Of a stretch of DNA of 64,000 nt, positions 10,171 to 21,150 are shown piece by piece. A program made the position numbers and the translations under genes. The stretch covers positions 248,001 to 312,000 of the forward strand of contig NC_069371.1 in assembly GCF_021730395.1 (NCBI RefSeq), in the 5' to 3' direction. The notes under the pieces are model-generated. The model made no database searches. It was given only the letters and a program-made list of their open reading frames with translations, and had not been told where the DNA came from. Every line of letters begins with the position of its first letter. Position 1 is the stretch's first letter. Origin of the DNA: Mercenaria mercenaria. Its lineage: Eukaryota > Mollusca > Bivalvia > Venerida > Veneridae.

Positions 10171-10830
10171 ATGGAAATTCCAAATTATGATACAAAAAGT
10201 GATAAATCCAATAACTTTAAACAATTTTATCCTTTTATGCCAGATTCATGTTTTAGAATGTTAATATGTGGATCTTCTGGATCTGGAAAAACAAATACAT
10301 TAATGCATATACTTCGAAAACCTCTTATATATTATGATAAATTATACTTGTATGCTAAAAACTTAGAACAATCTAAATATCAAGATTTAATTAACAACTT
10401 AAGTCAAATTGCAAAAAAAATTAAAGTAGATCCAAATGAAATACTTGAATATTCAGCTGATCCCAACCAAATTGAACCTTGTGAGAATCTTGAATCAGAA
10501 AAACAAAAAGTAGTAATATTTGATGATTTTGTATGTGAAGATAAAAAAGTTCAAAATGAAATAACAAAATACTTTATTCAAGGACGTCACAAAAACTGTT
10601 GTGTTATTTATTTAAGTCAGTCTTACTATAAAACACCAAAAGATATTCGAATTAACTGTTCACATTATATTTTATTTGAAAGTCCAGGTAAACGAGAAAA
10701 TGATATGATTTGTAATGAACAAAATATAGATCGTGATACTTTTGCTAATGCAACAAATCAAAAATATGATTTCTTATATATTGACAAACCAAGGAAGTTT
10801 TTAAGAAAAAACTTTACTGGTAATATATAA
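10171..10830 (+). CDS. Polinton packaging ATPase (FtsK/HerA, A32-like)
   Basis: Genome-packaging motor of the element. The 219 residues look whole. Walker A is GSSGSGKTN near residue 34, in the context MLICGSSGSGKTNTLMHIL; Walker B is KVVIFDDFVCE near residue 114. A sensor-like polar strand, CCVIYLSQSYYKTP, follows, as in A32-type ATPases. The size is normal for the family. Its stop overlaps the ATG of the fibre-like gene (TAATGG at 10828-10833), so both are probably expressed together. The best preserved part of the fossil along with its neighbours. Confidence 0.9.
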   Translation: MEIPNYDTKSDKSNNFKQFYPFMPDSCFRMLICGSSGSGKTNTLMHILRKPLIYYDKLYLYAKNLEQSKYQDLINNLSQIAKKIKVDPNEILEYSADPNQIEPCENLESEKQKVVIFDDFVCEDKKVQNEITKYFIQGRHKNCCVIYLSQSYYKTPKDIRINCSHYILFESPGKRENDMICNEQNIDRDTFANATNQKYDFLYIDKPRKFLRKNFTGNI

Positions 10831-13007
10831 TGGGAGTTTTTAATGATGTAAAACAAATAAGTGAAACTGAAAGTGTAAGTAAAGTTAAATTTGATATTGA
10901 TTTAAGTGATTATGCTACTAAAAAACAATATAAAAAGCTTAGAAAGGACATGGAATCATATCTTCACAGAAATAAGGAACTTGATAACACAATGAACAGA
11001 GCATTAGATATGGGAGGTAATAAAATAATCAACTTAGGAAATCCAGATAAATCCACCGATGTAGTTTCAAGACGGTTTGTGTATAAAAAAGTTCAAAGTG
11101 TAATAGATGACTATAATCTTGAAGATGTCAAAAGTATAAAACAGACATTAGAAGCAGAAGTAAAAAATATTGAAGAATTAACAAAAGATTTTAAAAAGAA
11201 TTCATTATTAATAGTTGAATTACAAGGTAAAATTGAAGAAGAAATGAAAGCTATGACTGATTCTATTAAAGAACTTGAAGAGAAATCTGATTTGACAGAT
11301 GATAACATAAAAGAAGTATTTCGAGTTAATTTAAACATTTTATTCACCCAAATTCAAGAATTAAAAGATAGTATGATTAAACATGAAGAACTAAAAGACA
11401 AGATTATTGAAGCTGAGAAAAAGTTACAAAATATGTATCAGTTAGAAATTAGAACAGAAATAAATAAACTAAATACTGAAACTGAAAAAAAGCATAAAGA
11501 TTTATTAGAATTAATTTCAAATAAACTTGCAGAATATAAATCTGAATTGGAAAAGGCAGCTTCACAAAGAGGTGATGATCATGACACAGCATTAGAGGAT
11601 TTTAAAGAAGAAATTAATTCTAAAATAGATGACTTTAAAAAACAAATTCGAAATTGGATTAGTATTGTTGACAACCGTCATAATTTAAAGTATGCAGACT
11701 TAAGTAATATTACAAAAAAATTACAAGAAGATATGACGCAGCTTAATGCTAAAGTTGAAGAACATAAAAATGAACTGGACTTTGTAGTTGAAAAATCAGT
11801 TAAACAAGGAGAGTTAATTACTGCTAATACTGAAGCAATTACTGCTAATGCTGAAGCAATTAACACAGTTAATAATCAGATAGAAAATTTGAAGAAACAA
11901 CTTGTAGATCTGATTAATAATGTTGATGCACGTCACAATAGCAAGTACAAAGAGTTAAGTAAACTTAAAGGTTTATTACAAAAAGATATTAATGAATTTA
12001 ATGCTAAATTTAATGATAAAATTAAAAAAATAATAAATGATTTGGACTCTGTAGTTGAAATATCAGCTAAACAAGGAGAATCAATTACTGCTAATACCCA
12101 AGTAATTACTGCTAATACTAAAGCAATAACCGCTAATGTCGAAGAAATTGCTACTAATGATGAAAAAATTTCTAATAATTGGAAAAAAATTATAGAAGTA
12201 AAAGATGCTTTCTTAAAACAAGAAACACAATTAGCTAGAACAAAGAATACTGTTGACAATCTATCTGCTTCTGAAGTTGCAACAACAAAACGACTTGATG
12301 ATTTAGCTGAAATAATTCTTAAACTTAAAAAAAAAGACAAAAAAATAGAAAAAAGGCTAGAGGAAGTGGGACATGAAGTGTTTCTCTTTGAATACTATTA
12401 TAATCATACTTTTGATTATATACAAATGAAAAAGTATTTTGACCGTCGTGGTGCCTGGATACATTCAACATATGAAAATATGGCCGGTTTAAATTATTTA
12501 AATGAATTTGAAGTAAGACCTGGAATTATCGTAGATTATAAAGATTTTATACTCATAGACCAAAAATATAAAATAGATGTACTAGATATGCTTTTGAGTG
12601 GTGTGTTTATAGTCAGAAAAACCGGAACTTATATAATAGATATTAAGATTTTATTAAAGGGTACGAGCTCTTTAGGTGAACCGGATAAACCGACTAAAAG
12701 CCCAATATCACATTTTATATTTAGGTGGCGGAACTATAGATCTCAGGATGATGTTTTATTTTTTGATATATTTGATAATGTAAATATAACAGCTGAGGCA
12801 GCTGAGGACTTTGACACTGATAAGTTAATATCTATGTATAAGAAAAAAATTAAAGTTTATCTAAAACAAGGAACAATGTTTGATATTCATCCTTATGAGG
12901 ATTCAGCATCTACAGAAGTAACATTTATGCTTTTGATGGGTAGTTACATTAGATTCTACATATCGGATGAACCTGTATCTTATGATGGAAACAAACTTTT
13001 GAATTAA
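10830..13007 (+). CDS. Polinton fibre-like protein: attachment motif, long coiled coil, beta-rich head
   Basis: A 725-residue open frame that looks whole. Residues about 57-85 read ALDMGGNKIINLGNPDKS followed by VVSRRFV, a motif common at the attachment end of phage tail fibres. Residues about 90-520 are mostly heptad coiled coil, including tandem ITANTEAI-type repeats. The C-terminal 200 residues are beta-rich, with LSGVFIVRKTGTYIIDIKIL and TFMLLMGSYIRFYI, resembling a C1q/TNF-like or knob-type head by pattern. A trimeric receptor-binding spike is the likely role; this is inference. It begins MGVFN like the 137-residue protein at 4553-4966. It is the last gene before the right end. Confidence 0.7.
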   Translation: MGVFNDVKQISETESVSKVKFDIDLSDYATKKQYKKLRKDMESYLHRNKELDNTMNRALDMGGNKIINLGNPDKSTDVVSRRFVYKKVQSVIDDYNLEDVKSIKQTLEAEVKNIEELTKDFKKNSLLIVELQGKIEEEMKAMTDSIKELEEKSDLTDDNIKEVFRVNLNILFTQIQELKDSMIKHEELKDKIIEAEKKLQNMYQLEIRTEINKLNTETEKKHKDLLELISNKLAEYKSELEKAASQRGDDHDTALEDFKEEINSKIDDFKKQIRNWISIVDNRHNLKYADLSNITKKLQEDMTQLNAKVEEHKNELDFVVEKSVKQGELITANTEAITANAEAINTVNNQIENLKKQLVDLINNVDARHNSKYKELSKLKGLLQKDINEFNAKFNDKIKKIINDLDSVVEISAKQGESITANTQVITANTKAITANVEEIATNDEKISNNWKKIIEVKDAFLKQETQLARTKNTVDNLSASEVATTKRLDDLAEIILKLKKKDKKIEKRLEEVGHEVFLFEYYYNHTFDYIQMKKYFDRRGAWIHSTYENMAGLNYLNEFEVRPGIIVDYKDFILIDQKYKIDVLDMLLSGVFIVRKTGTYIIDIKILLKGTSSLGEPDKPTKSPISHFIFRWRNYRSQDDVLFFDIFDNVNITAEAAEDFDTDKLISMYKKKIKVYLKQGTMFDIHPYEDSASTEVTFMLLMGSYIRFYISDEPVSYDGNKLLN

Positions 13008-13099
13008 AAGCTTAATTAAAGTTTTAATTAAAGTTTTAATTACTATGTGTACCCTGATAATGTACTTACTAATTGAAGACAAGATCAAATACCTTACAT

Positions 13100-13340
13100 T
13101 TTATTAATAAATATAATCTGCCAAAGTTTTGCCAAAGTTCTGCCAAAAGTTTGCCAAGTTGGCAGACATTGTCACATTGTTGTCTCCGTGGCAGAAAAAT
13201 GGCAGGCTTTTGATTGGTTGAATTTGTGTTTGCCAACGTTCTGCCAAAAGTTTGTCAAGTTGGCAGCGACTGCCACATTGTTGCCACTTGGCAGGATTTT
13301 GGCAAATATTTGGTGGAAGTGTTTAATCATATTTTACTAT
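13100..13340 (+). repeat. TGCCA-rich tandem repeat at the right Polinton end
   Basis: A unit of 101 bases starting GTTCTGCCAAAAGTTTG at 13137 recurs at 13238. It is dense in TGCCA and TTGGCA, including the palindrome TGCCAAGTTGGCA. It lies directly before the segment shared with fragment A (13293-13343), so it is probably the subterminal part of the element. Confidence 0.65.
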
Positions 13341-13470
13341 AGGTTTTAACAATAATTTGTTAAAATTTGTTTTAAATTTGTTGAAATTGGTCAGCATTGG
13401 TCGGTTTAGGTCAAGGGTCATATGTCAAGTGGGGTCAGATATGTCCTCGCACCATCCTTTCTTATACTAC

Positions 13471-14069
13471 TGTAAACGTTACTATAAATAAAAGTATAGA
13501 TATATAGAAATTCCACTAATGTAAAAAAAATAAAATTGAACATGGTATACGGAAGTGACGTGCGTTTACAGTGTAAACGTTACTATAAATAAAAGTATAG
13601 ATATATAGAAATTCCACTAATGTAAAAAAATAAAATTGAACATGGTATACGGAAGTGACGTGCGTTTACAGTGTAAACGTTACTATAAATAAATGTGAAC
13701 ATTGTACATGGAAATTCCACTAATGTTAAAAATAAACTTGAACGGAAGTGACGTGCGTTTACAATGTAAACGTTACTATAAATAAATGTGAACATTATAC
13801 ATGGAATCCTTATATAGATTCCTACTGTTAAAAGCTGACTTTGTTACCAATTCAACTCTGTACATATTTCTTCGATTAATTTCCTGTTTTTGATTAAAGT
13901 TCCAGTGTTTAAAGCACACTTCAATAACAGCTGTAAAATAAAGTTCTGCGTTTGTAACTACCTAATAATTTGTTTAACGTTTTTAAAGTTTCATTCCTTC
14001 AATTCTGTCGTTGTATGGTTTTCATACTGGCAAAGAAAGTCCTAGTGTGTCGTCTGATACAATATTACA
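13471..14069 (+). mobile_element. Possible solo LTR with tandem enhancer-like repeats
   Basis: Four units of 101, 100, 93 and a partial length start GTAAACGTTACTATAAATAA at 13472, 13573, 13673 and 13766. Unit junctions form the near-perfect palindrome CGTTTACAGTGTAAACG. A TATATAG lies at 13811 and AATAAA at 13937, the spacing expected of a short LTR R region. The stretch can be bounded by TGTAA...TTACA (13471 to 14069). No internal retroelement region or clear target duplication is visible, so the LTR call is tentative. A plain promoter with tandem elements is the alternative. Confidence 0.35.
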
Positions 14070-14700
14070 CCACCGGTGAATGTCCTAGCTGTGTACGGTA
14101 CTAAATCGTTTCTTTTCGTTTCTCAATAATATTCACATATTCCTTGTTATTAGAGTCTAAAATCGTATCCTTTTTATTCGATTTTATTAATTGATCAATT
14201 GTTTTTTCAATAAGTCCGTTCTTATCCAAATTCCAGAATATTTGTCACAGTATAGCAAATTCTATTCTTACATCGTGCTGTTGTATCCATCCTCTGATAT
14301 ATAGTATCTTTGTAAAAGTCTCAAATAATCATATATCTGTATAAGTCCTTTCTTTAATTATTTAATTTTATAAGACATATCCTTTGTTATAACTGTTCAA
14401 AATGGCGTACCTAAGTTCATAAATCTGATGCAATAACACAGTCACGATTATGATAGAACGTTCTAGCAATGCGGAAGTTCTCTCGAGTGGATAAATATGT
14501 GTCTTTACTTCCTGATTTAAACGTAGTAACTGATGTGTTTACATTGTATTAAGAGGTTATGAAAAAGGCTACTTGTTTTTTTCAGTATGGGTTTTAAAGT
14601 TTCTTATGACTTTTTAATGAAATATATTTTATATAAAATTTATATAAAATATATGGTTTTTTTGGTTTGTTAATACCTTTGCAAGTTAAATTAGAGGTTT
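14070..14700. other. No gene seen
   Basis: AT-rich sequence without codon structure, RNA gene or recognisable repeat. Confidence 0.5.
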
Positions 14701-14709
14701 TTACAAAGT

Positions 14710-14900
14710 TTAGTAAAACCTGTGGTTTTTGAATTGTCCAGCATTGGATTTTTTAAAAGAGGGGCAAGGGGTCAAGTGGGGTCAGATTGGCCTAGAAACC
14801 TTATTTTATTCACTACCGGGCCGCTCCAGGGCAAAGCCCTGGTGGGGGGACTAGCCCCCCTGAAGCTCCTGCATTTTAGAGATTTGGACAACACATTTTT
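14710..14900 (+). repeat. Repeat fragment with two adjacent strong hairpins
   Basis: The text GGTCAAGTGGGGTCAGAT near 14771 recurs at about 13422, after the Polinton end. It is followed by two GC-rich hairpins, CCAGGGC-AAA-GCCCTGG (14826-14842) and GGGGGG-ACTAG-CCCCCC (14844-14860). It looks like the end of a repeat family, perhaps of another Polinton. The identity is not established. Confidence 0.5.
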
Positions 14901-15719
14901 GCATTACAAAATACCTTTCTTTTTTTCCTTTCTATGTTTGGTAGCTTTAAACTGACAAATGCAGAACTGTGGCTTATTTCCAAATTCTGAGGCTAACAAT
15001 TCCCATTTTTTACTCAGAAAGTTTAATTGATGTTAAATAGTTGGAAAAGTAAAGAAAACTTCCAGAAATTGCCATTTAATTTGCCAAATTTCTGTGTAAA
15101 AAGCCGTTTTAGGATACGTGGAACCTGTACCTTATTCCGTATAAGTTTGGTTTATTATAAATTATATGAAGTTTTCATCCTCTTTTGTAATAAAGGAATA
15201 AAAATTAACATTTTGGCAATAAATTCCAATGTTCCCGGTGTGCACGTAGGTTTTTTTTTTCTCGGTAGCGACGAGTTGACTCCTGTACGAACTTCGTTGA
15301 AGTTGAAACTGAAAACTGCACTGTTGCATGCAAAGAAACACTTCACAGTAGGTTGACTGACCTTCGTAAATACATTAAATACGACCGTTACCTAGATCTA
15401 CTAATAACTGTAAAACCGAAGCTCAACAGGCCTGGACTTTGTTTTTTCTTGTTTTCCTTCCCTTTTTCGGCCATTTGCATTGCATGTTTTGGGCGCACTC
15501 GATTACAATCCCGGTGGTAGCTGGAACGGTGTACCGTACGTAGACACGACAACGGCACCGGTCAAATGATTCGTCAGAACAGTGTTCGATTGCATGTTCC
15601 CGTATGAATCAATCGCACACCTAGTGAAAAAAACATCCGGTATGAACGGTCATTGCTGACGAAATTTGAACCGATATTTTGGCGATTTGAAACGATAGTT
15701 TGCATCGGCAATCAGCTTA
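14901..15719. other. No gene seen
   Basis: Open stretches up to 109 codons exist here (15027-15356) but show no domain or codon pattern I recognise. Confidence 0.45.
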
Positions 15720-15995
15720 TTTTGACAACCCTGATAGCATATAACATCAAGGAATCAAATAAATGTCGATGATTCATATATTAAATCATAAATTATAACT
15801 GATAGTCAAATCTCATAAGATTTGATTAATATTTCCCTTCAAAACAAAAAGAAATTTTAATGCAATTCAAGAAATAGTTGCATGACACTTGTGTGTTGTT
15901 GTTTTCGAGGTCAGAAAACATCACAATGATCAATTAAACATTCAAAAATGGCTCAATGGTGGGCGCCAAGATCACTCTGAGATCTCTTGTTTATA
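15720..15995 (+). repeat. 3' end of a hairpin-ended repeat
   Basis: It ends at about 15993 with AGATCACTCTGAGATCTC followed by TTGTTT, the same hairpin plus CTCTTGTTT layout that closes the other hairpin-ended families in this window. The left end was not resolved. Confidence 0.5.
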
Positions 15996-16422
15996 ATTGA
16001 TTGTAGGGGAAAACCAAGACCACTTTTCTGTGGTACAACATAGATGTTACGTTCAAATTTTAGGTGTATTTTAAGGTTACTCTACCTGGTAAGGAGTTTT
16101 TTTTGTGCCAGTGGATTTAATAAATCAAAAGAATTACAACGATTACTATATAAATTATGTACACAACCACAGAATTAAAATTCCATTTACAAATATAGGT
16201 GCTAGTGTAAAGAAATTTGCTCTGACGGGTGTATATTGTGACATTCTGGCACTCTTGTTTAGGATAAAATACAATGTCATGTATCCGTCGGTGTGTCAAC
16301 ACAAAACAAGAAACCTTTAATAAGTCACGTCTGCATTGGTCACGCTCGCAACAGTAAAGTCATTTGGGGCCCTTTTTTAAGACACAATGTCATGTGTGTA
16401 TGTTTCAGTAACGACAATCTGA

Positions 16423-16640
16423 TCATTCGTTGGTAACAACAAAATGTCGGTCGATATGATATGAATGCGTAAATACGGAGAAATAAAGAGGTAAATCACA
16501 AACAGTAAATAATAAATCCAAAGAAATGTATCATTCGTTGATAACTTAACAAAATGACGGTCGATATGATATGAGTACGTAAATACGGAGAAATAAACAG
16601 GTAAATCACAAACAGTAAATAATAAATCCTAAGAAATGTA
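16423..16640 (+). repeat. 108-bp direct tandem duplication
   Basis: TCATTCGTTGGTAAC at 16423 begins again as TCATTCGTTGATAAC at 16531. Both copies run through GATATGATATGA and end AAGAAATGTA, with a few differences. Confidence 0.9.
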
Positions 16641-18029
16641 ACTTGTTTAACTAACATAATGATCCTTTATAATACAGTTTATTTAAAGCCCCAACATCCG
16701 ATCAGACTATCGGATGTAAATGAGCTATAAAGTAGGCAGTGCTTATCAGCTGAATCAGTGGAGGTTATCTATTTATAACTAAGACGTAAAGCATGTTTTA
16801 CCTTGATTTGTAGAGCCCAGTTTGAAATAGGGGTTTATATTGATCTTTAGGTTGTTTATGAAACAGCAAAAATTAACAATATAATTATATTTAATGTTAT
16901 CATTTTAACAGATTTTATCATCATTATTTCTTAAATCTTATGCACCATTCAAGCTCCCTGTAAACAAATTTGACCAGTTTATGAACCATAATATTGTTTT
17001 AATCTTTGACTTAGCAGCACCAATTAGTAATAAATAGCAAGTAAACATCTGGTATTACAGTACAGTATGGATAGATCTAGATAAGATCTGAGGCAGAAGC
17101 TGCAGTGTAACAGTAATTTTACAGTTTGTTTCTCAGTGTATATGTGTTCATAAATGGTAATCAGATGTTCCACAAAAGAAATGCAAAATATTGATAGTTT
17201 ATAATATTTTTACTGGAAGTGATGCTAAATTATATACCATGTTATTGTTATTTTCTGATATAATGAATGTAGACTTCCACTACTAGTTATTGTTATTATC
17301 AAATAATGTAAAGAGGAAACAAGTTTATTTGGCCTAAATGGATAGCCCTTCCTTATCCTTGACCAAGTGAACCAGTTTTCTAAGGTTGAGTTTATTTCTT
17401 CAGAAGGGGCAATCAAACTAAAGAATAAAATGAACACGCTAAAATTGCAGATTCATGTTTAGATTTCTGACAGAGAAACTTAATAAAACTTTAGTAGAAT
17501 AATGTATAATGCACAAATTGCACTTCAGACCCTGTTTAATGTACAAAAAATCTGTCTACGACAGGTAACATCCCCCTATCTTGAAATCCTTGAAGTATGT
17601 CCAGAAAAAAGTGGCGGGTTGGCATTCTTTAGGCTTTCATTGTGAGAATAAAATGGAAAACCAGAAAAAAATGTATATCAGTTTTGGTAACTGAGGAACA
17701 AAAATTAACAACTGAAGCACTATTTAATCATAATAACTGGGAATTTATTGAAAGACACCAATGAAGAGAGTTAGGTGAAAACAGTGGTGAATTAGCTCAA
17801 TGTCATCAAAAAAAACAAAGATAGAGCAGACAACAGTGCACAAGGAATGTCCAGTTCTTAGGAAAATTATATGATGAATCGGATGATGATACAGATGATG
17901 AAGGAATGTGTAAGGAGTGTTTTTATTTGCCCTGTGTGACAACAAATGAACAAGCATAGCTGGGGAAGGGAAAAGCACCTCATGAAAAAAAATAGGGATT
18001 GCAAGAAAAATCCGCTCTAAATTTTTTTT
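16641..18029. other. No gene seen
   Basis: AT-rich sequence. The part from about 17640 may belong to the decayed relic that follows (an acidic SDDDTDDEG-like string can be read near 17880), but nothing here is firm. Confidence 0.4.
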
Positions 18030-18222
18030 GTCAAATCAGGATCGTCGTAATGCTTGGCGCAGTAAAAATAATTATTAAGCAAGGCAAAGGTTATGAAAAA
18101 AGACAATCTAAGTGTTGACATTGAAAGGGTACAACGTGAAATAATGCCAGACTGTGTTCTTGAACTTGTACGCTCACGATATCCAAACCCTGTAGGAGTA
18201 CCATATACTGGACATTCCTGCA
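18030..18222 (+). pseudogene. Relic of a P2X7-C-terminal-like domain gene
   Basis: The 3' part reads REIMPDCVLELVRSRYPNP, then VGVPYTGHS. This fits the closing motif of the P2X7 cytoplasmic-ballast-type domain found in many bivalve and cnidarian proteins (family pattern: IPSCVV..IR..YP...G.YTGF). Slightly upstream, in another frame, QDRRNAWRSKNNY resembles the R..AYR..AYRQ segment that precedes it. Frames do not agree, there are in-frame stops and no splice sites were found, so it is a decayed copy. Family call is from memory of the pattern. Confidence 0.4.
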
Positions 18223-20340
18223 CTAATACATGTATATGTAATAGTGTAAATAACTATATCTTTATTTTCATATTATTCACAACTGTACACATATATACTG
18301 CAAAATGAAAAGGATTATGTTCTTACTATAATATATCCAATAAAGAATAAATGCCTTGCAAAAATAATGTTACATCATAATATAGTAATACATATACTGG
18401 AATAATGTGAAGTGTATAAATGGAATTTTATGTCTTTTGACTAATCAAATGGATTTACAAAATTTGCTGTCTCTAAAAACTGGTAAGTTTTGCATGATTT
18501 GTGCTTGTGTTTACATTTTGCTCTATACCATGTGCTACTGTTTACAAACACAGATCACATGATCCTTAATTATTCTGACTCCTCCCACAAAATTCAAATT
18601 TCAAACTGTCAGTGCAATATTTTTTTACTCAAAGGCACCTTTTTTCCAATAAAATGTCATTTTATAACTCACAAAGGAATAAGAATAGGCTAAAGTATAT
18701 GTGCAAATTTTTAAAAAATTTTTTTATTCTTGATTAAAGTTAAAATTCATAAAAAACCATCATTGAACTGAAAAATGTTCAAAATGTAAGGGAAACAACC
18801 CATCCGCCATTGCCTCCCTTTTATATTCCTGTTGGGGGTTTAAGCCGGCTACCACGACTTACATGTTCATATACGATATGTATATATAGAGCCGGCTACC
18901 TAGCCACTGCCATCTATTTTATAGATCGCCTAGTGCATGCGCAATGTATACTCTGACCTTATATTACCGTCCCATTTATATTACCGGAGTATTTCTGTTT
19001 CCAGGAATTCCCATAAATTGTGACCTCTGTTGGCGTATATTGTATGAAAATTTGTCGCCTGAAGTTCACGCTTTATTGATCTGTCGTGATTGTTTTTCAA
19101 GAAATGTTGCCTTTATTGTTTTTTATTTACAGTAGTTTCGTATTTCCGGCTATATCCCAACAATTGAAGCGAAAATTAGGTCATCTTGATTGTTTTGAAA
19201 TTTGATTTTAGACAAATGACAGCTCATTTTTAGCTGGTAATTTGTTATGTCATTGCTTGTTCAGACCGATCAGGCTTTCCAAATTTCGATCACGCCGTTA
19301 ATACAGTGTTCTCCCTTGGAGGGTTTGCATGACCTACTTTTTAAAAGTTTTGTTTGTTTTGATAATAACACTTTGTGGAGATGATATTGGATGTGAAAAA
19401 GGTTTTGCCAGAGTTAGATAAGATTAATGACTTTGAAAACGTTTATACTGGATAAACAACTTAAATGCGTTGATAATAAAGCGTTTCAGACTACATGCAG
19501 CAAAAAGCAACTGAAATGTGCATTGACATAATATAAACATGAGATCGAAAATTTGATATTTCCACTGGGCACTGAATTGTAAATAAAAGTATGTGCGATT
19601 ACCTCAAATATTGTCTTTAACAGTTAAATTGCTAAACGGCGATACAAGGAGAAACTAGCAGAAATAGGTGTTAAGGTATTAGGCCCCTAATAGTAATGTT
19701 TAAAAAAATGGCATTTGCTGGGTATATTCTTATAGTTGACCGTGCTTCGCACTTAATTGCTGATTTTTAAAAACTTTTACCGTGCCTTTTTTTATAAATT
19801 TTGTGTAATTTATGGTATTTCCTCAAGTTCAAGTAGAGACAAATTTCAAAGTGGTGGCCTTTATCCAAAACGTTTGCAGAGAAATTCATTATACCATTAT
19901 TTTTTATGTAAGAAACATCAAACTATTGGTAAACAATTATAAAATTTAAAATAAAAACTGTCAGTATCATTATTTCTAGGGTGCCTCGTGTAAACGGATT
20001 TAATGAGACAGAATTCTAACTCCAACATTGAAAAATTAAGGTCGAATCCTGTGGGTCTGTTTTGAATTTTGCTCACTTCGTTCAAAAATAACCTTGGGGC
20101 AGAAGTGAAACCTACAACATTTCTTCAACAATATGTAATCTAAAGAATGAAGGCAAAATAGAGAACTTTTACCGCATGTATTTTTGAAGATGTCTAAGTC
20201 TACCCCTTCTGTTTCAGAGGTAAATTCACTTTGAACAGCAAGAAATCGCTTATCAAATGGTTTTTTTCCACTTTTGTACAATAAATCAATAACAAGTCTT
20301 GAAAGAAGTAAAAACTTACAAGAAAAAAAAGGAAAATAAG
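18223..20340. other. No gene seen; small direct repeat GCCGGCTACC
   Basis: No coding signal. GCCGGCTACC occurs twice, at about 18843 and 18891, flanking a short AT-rich stretch. Confidence 0.45.
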
Positions 20341-20344
20341 GAAA

Positions 20345-20425
20345 AAAAGTTTGGTCCCAGTGGGGCTTGAACCTACGCCCCCCCTGAAAATTGCAGTCAA
20401 AGTAGGCTTATGATAGAAATTAAAT
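20345..20425 (-). tRNA. tRNA-like relic (anticodon and T arms; Cys-like), probably SINE-derived
   Basis: On the minus strand the text reads TTTGACTGCAATTTTCA, similar to a tRNA-Cys anticodon arm (GCA), followed by GGTTCAAGCCCCAC, a good B box and T arm, and an acceptor-like TGGGACC. The D arm and A box are not convincing. It is more likely a tRNA-derived SINE remnant than a working tRNA gene. Confidence 0.35.
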
Positions 20426-21150
20426 ACTCTTCAAAAAGGAGGTACTCTATTATGGGCCTAAAACTTTAAATATGTTGGGGAAAATCTGTTGCTTTATTAC
20501 GAACAAGTGGACGGTCACGAAAAAAAAACCGCGAAGCCTAACTGAGATTGTACAAATGATGCAGTTGTGGGGATACTAAAACGCACGTTGATATTAAGTA
20601 ATATATGTCTGCATTTTTCTTTACAGTTGAAGGTTGCTTTACAAAAATCAGGAACCTTCAGGGTAACTATATTTCTTTCTCTTGTTAAAAAATAGAGATT
20701 GTTAAGAACTTGACATGTGTACACAGTGATTGTTCCCACCAATTTGGGAATGGAGCCGGGGCCTTTACAATTGGGAAATATGCGTCGGAAAATGCCTTAT
20801 TTGGGAATTGTTAAAACTAATATCTTCTGTTAAAATGTCACATTTAAGAGAGAAAATGGCCATGATTTATCATTATGCATTAATTTTGCAAACTGTCTGT
20901 GTTTATAGCTTTAGTCTTGTTTGGAAACGCTGGAAAAAAAGAAAATATAATTAACTTTGGGAATTTTAGCCTTGAAATTTCGGCCCAAAATTGGCTAGAA
21001 AAAAACCCCACTGTACATAAATGTGTGAATCAGGTTTCAATAACCAGAACCATTCAAAGACATCTTTTAGAACTGGGATGACAAAACCCAGATGTAAATT
21101 AAATACCAAATACAACTTTCTGAACCAGCCCAGCAACTCAAAAACTTTTT
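20426..21150. other. No gene seen
   Basis: GGGAAT-rich text at 20740-20960 contains slightly repeated segments (AATTTGGGAATGG, TTGGGAATTG), but no gene. Confidence 0.45.

Larger units (their letters stand above)
2490..13460. mobile_element. Polinton/Maverick fossil, copy B (left-truncated, right half young)
   Basis: A virus-like DNA transposon with, left to right: polymerase B (+), short fibre-head-like protein (-), protease (-), two small hydrophobic proteins (-), major capsid protein (-), another minor protein (-), penton-like protein (-), a long charged protein (-), packaging ATPase (+) and a long fibre-like protein (+). The core set of polymerase, protease, ATPase and two capsid proteins defines the family. 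The integrase usual for the family was not seen; the left end seems lost near 2490. The left part is broken at perhaps ten places; the genes from 8.0 to 13.0 kb look whole, so insertion was probably recent. The right boundary is an estimate. Confidence 0.88.

Noticed and set aside
11111-12340. Minus-strand open frames rich in Ser/Ala/Leu in the fibre region
   Set aside because: They are complements of the coiled-coil repeats on the + strand.
20345-20425. A functional tRNA gene
   Set aside because: Only anticodon and T arms are convincing; the D arm and A box are not, so it was listed as a relic.
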